From positions 1-7,840 of the forward strand of contig DIKJ01000112.1 of assembly GCA_002424525.1 (NCBI GenBank): a stretch of DNA of 7,840 nt. Direction: 5' to 3'. The translations under genes and the position numbers were made by a program. Within the stretch, counting starts at the first letter, position 1. Each line of letters begins with the position of its first letter. The stretch is from Bacteroidales bacterium UBA5621 (GTDB lineage: Bacteria > Bacteroidota > Bacteroidia > Bacteroidales > VadinHA17). A model generated the notes under the pieces. The model was not told the origin of the DNA, made no database searches, and worked only from the letters and a program-made list of their open reading frames with translations. Of this stretch, positions 1-5,869 are shown one piece after another.

Positions 1-2
1 TT

Positions 3-146
3 CGAATGGAGCCGGTATTTATGGTACTGGGGCAGTCGGCAGCCATCGCCGCTTCGATGGCAATCGATAAGGATATTCCTGTGCAACAAGTGGATTACGA
101 TGAATTGCAGAAAGCATTACTGGAAAACAAACAGCGCCTTCAATAA
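3..146 (+). CDS. FAD-dependent oxidoreductase, C-terminal fragment (partial)
   Basis: The reading frame is open from the window edge and stops with TAA at 144-146, giving 47 codons. The fragment starts [20 protein letters not shown] and continues into [16 protein letters not shown] 'R-x-E-P-V-F-M-x-L-G-Q-S-A-A' helix followed by 'V-Q-x-V-D-Y-x-x-L' and a short tail is the usual C-terminus of the FAD-dependent oxidoreductase family (PF12831 type) found beside glycoside hydrolases and sulfatases in Bacteroidota and Planctomycetota; the helix packs against the FAD site in related flavoproteins. The N-terminal Rossmann motif and any signal peptide lie outside the window, so the substrate and location cannot be read here. 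The next gene starts one base after this stop, so the two are very probably in one operon. The family call rests on 47 residues recognised from memory and should be read as likely, not certain. Confidence 0.72.
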   Translation, partial: RMEPVFMVLGQSAAIAASMAIDKDIPVQQVDYDELQKALLENKQRLQ

Positions 147-147
147 T

Positions 148-2952
148 ATGGCAAGATTGAAAAGTAAAGTACTGATATTAATCGGTTTAATTCAAATGTT
201 TTCGGGATGCAGTAAGGAATCGGTCCCCGATCTTTACACCGGTTTTATGAGTCCTCCTGCCGAAGCCAGGCCATTTGTGCGCTGGTGGTGGAACGGAAAC
301 AGGATAACAGAAAACGAGATCATCCGGCAGCTCGATTTACTGCAGGATGCCGGCATAGGAGGGGTGGAGATAAACCCCATCGGGTTTCCGGAGTGGGACG
401 ACACTGCCGGAACAAGAGAACTGCTCTGGCTCAGCCCTGAATGGAACCGGCTCCTTGCTCTAGCTTCCGAAGAGGCAGGCAAAAGAGGAATGATAACAGA
501 CCTTATCGTCGGATCAGGCTGGCCTTTTGGAGGTGAGTTCCTGAAAGAAAACGAAATAATACAGAGGGTAATCACAAATACTATCAGCTGTAAGAGAGGA
601 GACATTATTGCTGAAAGTCTGGAAAGTCTATATGAAAAAGCCCTATCAGTGCAGAGCCGGCGCCCTGAAGGTCAAACGATAAGCACAGATCTGCTTTTTG
701 TTACTCTGGTTCCTGAAACGGCAGGAGATACTTCCGAAATCAGAGATCTTTCGGAGTATTTTGATGCCATCGGACAATTAAGGTATACAGTGCCGCACGG
801 CAGTTATAACCTTGTATATGGTATTATTGAGAAAGGTCACCGCCACGTCCAGAACGGGGCTCCGGGTGCCGCAGGACCTGTAATGGATCATTACAGAAAG
901 GAAGTAACATTAGCTTATCTCAGCAGGCTGAAAAAAATAAGCGACGATACAGGTATCCCCCTGGGCAAACTGCTGAGGGCCCTTTTCTGCGACAGCATAG
1001 AGCTTGCCGGATCTAACTGGACAGATGACTTTGAAGATATCTTTAGTAAAGAATGCGGATATGATATTAAACCCTGGTTACCTTTCATCTTTTATGAATC
1101 ATACAGAGGCTATGAAAGTGATAAATTAAGTGACGATCTCTCTGATCAGGTTAAAAGGGTGAGGTATGATTACAACAGACTGTTGGTGAAAGTATTCCTC
1201 GATAATTTCACACGGGTGTTCCAGGAATTCTGCACTGAGAATGGGCTCCTCTGCCGCTACCAGGCCTACGGTACTCCATTCCTGATGGGTATGATGGAAG
1301 GAAATATGATAACCGATATCCCGGAAAGCAACAACTGGATCTATTCCGTTGACATGGAAACCGATGAATGGATATGGAACCAGGACCACGGCTACATGTT
1401 ATGGAACCTTTACGCCTCTTCGGGAGGTCACCTTAAAGGAAGGAAGATAATAAGCTGTGAGGCAATGACAAATACGCGGGGCGTTTTCAAGACTTCACTG
1501 GAAGAGATAAAACGTCACGACGACATGAATTTTATCACAGGGATCAACCATACCGTCCTGCACGGATATAACTATTCCCCGGTTGAAGCCGGTTTCCCGG
1601 GCTGGATAAGATTCGGCGCCTATTTCAGCGAGCAGAACACATGGTGGCCTTATTTCAGAAAATGGACAGATTATAACGCACGTTTATCTTACATATTCCA
1701 GAACTCAAGGCCGGTTAAGAATATAGCGATAATGGGTCCGGCCGGTGATGTGTGGAGCGAACGCGGCCTGATAAGAGTCCCTTTCCACAAGGAACCATGG
1801 TACTGCTACAGGCTCTGGGAAGCTGTTAGTCAGGCAGGAAGCTCATGCGATTACATTGATGAAAAGATAATTGCGGAAGCACACAAGGATAAGGGACTCC
1901 TTAAGTACGGCCCCATGTCGTACCAGGCAATTATACTCTGTGACGTCAGGTCAATGGAGCCTCAGACAGCCCAAGCTGTTGCTGAATATGTTGAATCGGG
2001 CGGCAGGGTAATCCTTACCGGTTCTGTCCCCGGCAGATCACTTTCTTTTGTCAATGCCGGAGAAAACGACAAAACTGTTAAAAAGATTTTTACAGAACTG
2101 CTTCATAAATTTCCCGAAAGAGTTCTGACGCCTAATGAACCGGAAAGACCGGCTGATCTTTTGTTCTGGACAATTGATATCCTTGGAAAAATAAAGATTC
2201 AGAAAGACGTCGAGATAAACGAACCAGACAAAGACCTGTTCCAGATAAGACATACTGACGGTGAGAGGGATATCTGGTTTTTTGTCAATTCAAATATGGC
2301 AAAGAAGATAGATACAGAAGTTTCTTTCCCGACCGGTAATAAAATACCATGGAAATGGGATCCCGAGACCGGAACCCGTGAACCATATCATTTCAACGGA
2401 AAACCCTCGCTTCTTAATATAGAACTTGATCCTCTTGAATCACTTCTTCTTGTATTTGAACCGGGCAAAGCAATAATTCATGAAACTCAGACAGCAAAGG
2501 AAGCGGCTGATACACTCTTAGTAATTACCGGTCCCTGGGAGGCTGATTTTCAGCATATCCACGGGAGCAGTTTCAACCGTACGTTTGACGAGCTATGGCA
2601 ATTTGGAACATCCCCTGATAACCAGCTTAATTCATTTGCCGGTACTGTTAAATATACAACACAATTTCAGTCTGATGGAGAAGGTGATTACCTCTCTATG
2701 GAAAAACTGAATAAAGGGGTGGTTGAAATATTTATAAACGGCGTAAGCACTGGTGAATGCTGGTACGGCAAACCTGTTTTCAGAATTAGTTCATTGGCCC
2801 GGCCCGGGAATAACACTCTCGAAATAAAATATACAACCATTCTCAGCAATTATGTAAGGACCTTAAAAGATAACCCCACGGCTGTCAGATGGACTGATGG
2901 GTACAATCCTGTCGTGGCAGGTCCTGGCGGCAAAATTGTGATATACAAATGA
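148..2952 (+). CDS. GH106-type glycoside hydrolase (probable alpha-L-rhamnosidase), lipoprotein
   Basis: The protein has 934 aa. The start at 148 is preferred over an in-frame ATG at 100, because the latter lies inside the upstream gene and adds 16 non-signal residues. From 148 the protein begins MARLKSKVLILIGLIQMFSGC, a lipoprotein signal with Cys21 as lipidation site. The mature part begins with the GH106 hallmark RPFVRWWWNGN (W46-W48, N49), followed by GIGGVEINP, GSGWPFGG, and GPVMDHY. Two conserved acidic segments follow, FCDSIEL (D282, E285) and ISCEAMTN (E438), which are the best candidates for catalytic or Ca2+-site glutamates; then GINHTVLHGYNYSP (N467, H468, H472). Residues about 524-640 look like a GATase-like alpha/beta domain, and about 650-934 are beta-sandwich, with GPWEADF at 795-801. 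GH106 enzymes characterised so far release alpha-L-rhamnose, often at the cell surface or in the periplasm. At 934 aa it is somewhat short for the family, with no visible gap. Rhamnose specificity is inferred from family membership. The stop overlaps the next start (ATGA). Confidence 0.85.
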   Translation: MARLKSKVLILIGLIQMFSGCSKESVPDLYTGFMSPPAEARPFVRWWWNGNRITENEIIRQLDLLQDAGIGGVEINPIGFPEWDDTAGTRELLWLSPEWNRLLALASEEAGKRGMITDLIVGSGWPFGGEFLKENEIIQRVITNTISCKRGDIIAESLESLYEKALSVQSRRPEGQTISTDLLFVTLVPETAGDTSEIRDLSEYFDAIGQLRYTVPHGSYNLVYGIIEKGHRHVQNGAPGAAGPVMDHYRKEVTLAYLSRLKKISDDTGIPLGKLLRALFCDSIELAGSNWTDDFEDIFSKECGYDIKPWLPFIFYESYRGYESDKLSDDLSDQVKRVRYDYNRLLVKVFLDNFTRVFQEFCTENGLLCRYQAYGTPFLMGMMEGNMITDIPESNNWIYSVDMETDEWIWNQDHGYMLWNLYASSGGHLKGRKIISCEAMTNTRGVFKTSLEEIKRHDDMNFITGINHTVLHGYNYSPVEAGFPGWIRFGAYFSEQNTWWPYFRKWTDYNARLSYIFQNSRPVKNIAIMGPAGDVWSERGLIRVPFHKEPWYCYRLWEAVSQAGSSCDYIDEKIIAEAHKDKGLLKYGPMSYQAIILCDVRSMEPQTAQAVAEYVESGGRVILTGSVPGRSLSFVNAGENDKTVKKIFTELLHKFPERVLTPNEPERPADLLFWTIDILGKIKIQKDVEINEPDKDLFQIRHTDGERDIWFFVNSNMAKKIDTEVSFPTGNKIPWKWDPETGTREPYHFNGKPSLLNIELDPLESLLLVFEPGKAIIHETQTAKEAADTLLVITGPWEADFQHIHGSSFNRTFDELWQFGTSPDNQLNSFAGTVKYTTQFQSDGEGDYLSMEKLNKGVVEIFINGVSTGECWYGKPVFRISSLARPGNNTLEIKYTTILSNYVRTLKDNPTAVRWTDGYNPVVAGPGGKIVIYK

Positions 2953-4949
2953 ACAGTAATATGAAAAAAGCAGCGTTTACGTTGATTTTCCTGTTTTTAC
3001 TCGGCAGGCTCTTTGGCCAGACAGAATGGGTCCATATCTCAAGCAAAACCGGTGCAATTGAAGTTCCCAATGCCGGCCAACAGCAAACATCCTGTGCCGT
3101 CGCCGATTTCGACAACGACGGGATAAACGATTTTTGCATCTCCGAACGGACAACTGCTCCCGGACTTGTCTGGTACCAGCGAACAGAGAACGGATGGAAA
3201 AGACATATTGTTGATGAGGGAATATGCTACATAGAGGCGGGAACAATCCCCTTTGATGTCGACAACGACGGTGATATGGATATTATAGCCGGCGGCGAAA
3301 GCAAAACCAATCAGGTATGGTGGTGGGAAAATCCTTACCCCGATTTTTCAAAGCCCTGGGTAAGGCATACAATCAGGAACACAGGCGGGAATAAAGTCCA
3401 TGACCAGATGACCGGGGATTTTGACGGCGACAATAAGCCCGACCTTGTTTTCTGGGCACAGGGCGACCAGACACTTTATTTCACGCGTATCCCGGCAGAC
3501 CCTTATGAACAGTCAAACTGGAAGCTGATCCCGGTACATAAGTATTACAGCGACAGCCAGATGGAACAGCATGGCACCTATCCCTCGTGGAAGCGGACTA
3601 ATGAGCATGAAGGGCTTGCAAAAGCCGATATGGATGGTGACGGTGTGCAGGATGTTATCGGGGGCGGACTCTGGTTCAAATACCTGGGCAACGATAAATT
3701 CTCTTATAATGTGATTGACGCGGCATACACCTTCAGCCGTGTGGCTGCCGGGCAGATCATTCCAGGAGGCAGGCCCGAAGTGGTTATGGTTGTCGGCGAT
3801 GGTCTTGCCCCGATGTTTTTATATGAATATGAGAAGGGAACATGGAAAAGAAAGGAGATCGTACACTCTGTCAGCAACGGACATACGCTTGCAATAGTTG
3901 ACTTTGATGGTGACGGAAATCTTGATATCTGGTATGCTGAAATGACTCTCGGAGGCCATAAAGAGGCTGTTAACCGCATCCTTTTCGGCGACGGTAAGGG
4001 AAATTTTCCCCGCGACATGATAGTGTCAAAAGGGATTGATGTACACGATTCAGAAATAGCAGACCTCGACGGAGACGGCGACCTTGATATTCTCGGAAAA
4101 CCTTATGACGGCGATGCTCCGCGGCTTGATATCTGGCTTCAGAACGGAACAGGAGAAAAGGTTTCTCTCCGGAAGGGATCATTCATCGCTCCATACGGGC
4201 TTCAGCTCTATTCACTGAGGTTCGAACTCCAGAAGGATGTGCCAGGCACACTGGCTTTCGTGAAGTCACTCGGAATTAATGAAGTGGAAGTCTCAGGTTA
4301 TTACGGACTTACTGCCTCTGAATTCAGGAAACTGCTTGATAAAAACAGACTGAAATGCACAAGCATGATTTTCGATTATGACCGGTTCGTAAGTGAGCCC
4401 GAAGCAATTGTGAAGGAGGCAAAATTGTTTGGAGCAAAATACGTTGGGATTGGTTGGATACCCCACTCAAGACCATTCAACAGGAGCGTGGCAGAAAAGA
4501 CAATAGCCGATTTCAATAAATTCGGGACGGCAATGAAGAAGGCAGGCTTAAGGTTCTTTTATCACCCTCACGGGTATGAATTTGATACTCCCGATGGCAA
4601 TATGATGGATGTGATTATCAAGGGTACAAGACCAGAGCTTGTTACTTATGAGCTTGATGTTTTCTGGATGATACACGGAGGGGTCGATCCTGTGGCATAT
4701 CTTAAAAAATATCCCGGCAGATTCGAACTGATGCATCTTAAAGAACTTAGACATGATGTTATAGGTAACAATTCCGGTTCAGCGCAGAATGAGACAAGCG
4801 TCGCTCTCGGCCGGGGTGTTACAAACTGGCCTCTGCTTCTCAGGCTTGCACAGAAATCAGGCGTTAAAAAGTATTACATAGAAGATGAGGCTAAAGATGC
4901 AAAGATCCAGATTCCGGTGACTGTTAATTTTCTGAACGGATTGAGATAA
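2949..4949 (+). CDS. Secreted FG-GAP/VCBS propeller fused to sugar isomerase/epimerase-type TIM barrel
   Basis: The protein has 666 aa. The ATG at 2949 overlaps the previous stop as ATGA; an in-frame ATG at 2961 gives the more classical signal start MKKAAFTLIFLFLLG and is an equally good choice. The signal peptide probably ends near FGQTEW. Residues about 30-405 hold six D-x-D-x-D-G type calcium loops, starting at D53, D103, D157, D227, D318 and D372, plus one degenerate repeat near 270-285 (GQIIPGGRPEVVMV); spacings of roughly 45-70 residues fit a seven-bladed FG-GAP/VCBS propeller. After a short linker, residues 417-666 (GLQLYSLRFEL onward) form a xylose-isomerase-like barrel (PF01261 type). 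Candidate metal or catalytic residues are H539 and H541 (YHPHGYEF), D570 (ELDVFW), H596 (HLKEL) and E645 (YYIEDE). Barrels of this family isomerise, epimerise or, in some cases, eliminate sugars, and are mostly cytoplasmic or periplasmic single-domain proteins. The substrate is unknown. No stop or frameshift separates the domains. Confidence 0.85.
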   Translation: MNSNMKKAAFTLIFLFLLGRLFGQTEWVHISSKTGAIEVPNAGQQQTSCAVADFDNDGINDFCISERTTAPGLVWYQRTENGWKRHIVDEGICYIEAGTIPFDVDNDGDMDIIAGGESKTNQVWWWENPYPDFSKPWVRHTIRNTGGNKVHDQMTGDFDGDNKPDLVFWAQGDQTLYFTRIPADPYEQSNWKLIPVHKYYSDSQMEQHGTYPSWKRTNEHEGLAKADMDGDGVQDVIGGGLWFKYLGNDKFSYNVIDAAYTFSRVAAGQIIPGGRPEVVMVVGDGLAPMFLYEYEKGTWKRKEIVHSVSNGHTLAIVDFDGDGNLDIWYAEMTLGGHKEAVNRILFGDGKGNFPRDMIVSKGIDVHDSEIADLDGDGDLDILGKPYDGDAPRLDIWLQNGTGEKVSLRKGSFIAPYGLQLYSLRFELQKDVPGTLAFVKSLGINEVEVSGYYGLTASEFRKLLDKNRLKCTSMIFDYDRFVSEPEAIVKEAKLFGAKYVGIGWIPHSRPFNRSVAEKTIADFNKFGTAMKKAGLRFFYHPHGYEFDTPDGNMMDVIIKGTRPELVTYELDVFWMIHGGVDPVAYLKKYPGRFELMHLKELRHDVIGNNSGSAQNETSVALGRGVTNWPLLLRLAQKSGVKKYYIEDEAKDAKIQIPVTVNFLNGLR

Positions 4950-4953
4950 TTTA

Positions 4954-5784
4954 ATGAAATCAACATTTATTGCGATACTCCTTTTCTGCTCCTTTACTGT
5001 TAATTCTGTTGATGTTACTGAAGGTATATACGAGGGTGTTCCGCACTATGTTGTCAGGACATTATCTGCAACCTGGTGGTTTGACAGGGCCGGTGGAGGC
5101 TTATCGAGAATGATCGACCGGTACGGGCACGACTGGATCGCCTTTAAAAGGGAACCCTGGAACAAAACCCCGGAATCAGCTGCATCTTCATACAGGGGAA
5201 TCCCCAACGCGGTTTTCCAGGGTGAGGACGGCGGATGCGGACACCCCGGTTTCGATAAATGCATCAGTTATTATGAGCCGCCAAATGTTATAAGAAGCCG
5301 AAGCATCAGCGGTAAATGGGAGTGGACGTGGACTTTTTATGAAGATCATGCCGTTTGGGAGGTCATAAAATCTGACACCTCCCGAAAATACTGGTTCCTT
5401 TACGAAGGTCCTGCCGGAGGGAGCTTCAAGCCCGGGAAAAGCTACTGGAGAAACAGCGGTTTACCCTCAATTCTCAGGGATATGCCCGACCACATGAAAG
5501 GTGAAAGGGTTACAGGAAACTGGCATTGGGTTTTATTCGGAAGACAGGACAGAAAAAGCCGGCTGATAATCACCCATCCAACTCATGACGAAGAGACCGA
5601 TTCATTCTCATATATGGGAAGTACAGATGAAGGGATCAGGTCGGCTGATGGTATGACTGTTTTCGGTTTCGGAAGAACTGCCGATTCAAAGCCTCTTCTG
5701 TCGGGAAATCATAAATTTGTAATAGGGGTTTATTACAGAAGTAATATCAAGAAATTCATTAAACTCCGTGCCAACTCCGTGTAA
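4954..5784 (+). CDS. Secreted conserved protein of unknown function, aromatic-rich, predicted all-beta
   Basis: The protein has 276 aa and starts 4 nt after the preceding stop. The N-terminus MKSTFIAILLFCSFTVNS is a typical Sec signal peptide, with cleavage plausible near residue 18; Cys12 lies within the hydrophobic core, so this is not an obvious lipoprotein. I cannot assign a function. The mature protein alternates short polar and aromatic strands, for example ATWWFDRAGGGLSRMIDRYG (40-58), GKWEWTWTFYEDHAVWEV (120-137), KYWFLYEGPAGG (145-156) and MTVFGFGR (234-241), which suggests a beta-sandwich of the galactose-mutarotase or lectin kind. SSYRGIPNAVFQ (78-89) and GGCGHPGFDKC (93-103, with C95, H97, C103) look like conserved loops that could bind a ligand or metal. 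I recall similar proteins in Bacteroidota and Planctomycetota polysaccharide loci, but none with a known role. The last six residues (LRANSV) are encoded by a short DNA repeat that also supplies the stop, so the native C-terminus may have been replaced. Confidence 0.8.
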   Translation: MKSTFIAILLFCSFTVNSVDVTEGIYEGVPHYVVRTLSATWWFDRAGGGLSRMIDRYGHDWIAFKREPWNKTPESAASSYRGIPNAVFQGEDGGCGHPGFDKCISYYEPPNVIRSRSISGKWEWTWTFYEDHAVWEVIKSDTSRKYWFLYEGPAGGSFKPGKSYWRNSGLPSILRDMPDHMKGERVTGNWHWVLFGRQDRKSRLIITHPTHDEETDSFSYMGSTDEGIRSADGMTVFGFGRTADSKPLLSGNHKFVIGVYYRSNIKKFIKLRANSV

Positions 5785-5804
5785 ATCCGTGTCACTCCGT
5801 GGTT
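5762..5804. repeat. Degenerate tandem repeat, four copies of a CTCCGTG core, ~10-11 bp period
   Basis: The core CTCCGTG occurs at 5764-5770, 5775-5781 and 5795-5801, with an ATCCGTG variant at 5785-5791. Copy starts are spaced 11, 10 and 10 bp, about one helical turn. The linkers are short and A/C/T-rich (CCAA, TAA-type, TCA), and the last copy runs into GGTTAA. The first two copies lie inside the preceding gene and encode LRANSV, and the TAA stop is formed between copies two and three. I recall similar 'TCCGTG...ACTCCGTGGTTAA' strings at gene ends and in intergenic spaces of environmental bacterial genomes, which would make this one dispersed repeat unit; that is memory, not a search result. 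There is no inverted symmetry, so it is not a terminator stem. Confidence 0.75.
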
Positions 5805-5869
5805 AAGGACTTTATTATAAATATTTTATAGATTATACTGATTAAAGCCTCTGCTCAAAACAATAAGAA
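5805..5869 (+). promoter_or_regulatory. AT-rich spacer before the sulfatase; weak promoter candidate
   Basis: This is the longest non-coding stretch in the window. It holds a short AT inverted repeat, TATAAA (5816-5821) and TTTATA (5825-5830) with a 3-nt loop, which is too weak for an intrinsic terminator and has no following T-run. TATACT at 5834-5839 resembles a sigma70 -10 box, with a poor -35 match (TTTATT, 5811-5816) 17 bp upstream. The Bacteroidota-type promoter (TTTG near -33, TAnnTTTG near -7) is not seen; no TTTG occurs here. No Shine-Dalgarno-like sequence precedes the sulfatase start. The stretch may contain a promoter that uncouples the sulfatase from the upstream genes, but the evidence is weak. 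Confidence 0.2.

Noticed and set aside
100..147. Longer N-terminus of the GH106-type protein starting at ATG 100
   Set aside because: These 16 codons overlap the coding end of the upstream oxidoreductase in another frame and would place polar residues before a good lipoprotein signal that starts cleanly at 148.
2977..3246. Minus-strand ORF of 89 codons opposite the propeller gene
   Set aside because: It is arginine- and cysteine-rich shadow sequence of a clearly coding frame, with no start context or recognisable domain.
4140..4200. Propeller-barrel fusion as an artefact of a lost stop or frameshift
   Set aside because: The frame is continuous through the linker with normal codon use, and no internal start with a signal peptide or spacing suited to a separate barrel gene is visible.
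5762..5804. CRISPR-like array
   Set aside because: The repeat core is only 7 bp with 3-4 bp linkers; there are no 20-40 bp unique spacers and no cas genes.
5815..5830. Intrinsic terminator between gene 4 and the sulfatase
   Set aside because: The inverted repeat is six A/T pairs with a 3-nt loop, has no G/C pairs and is not followed by a T-run, so it would not form a stable terminator.
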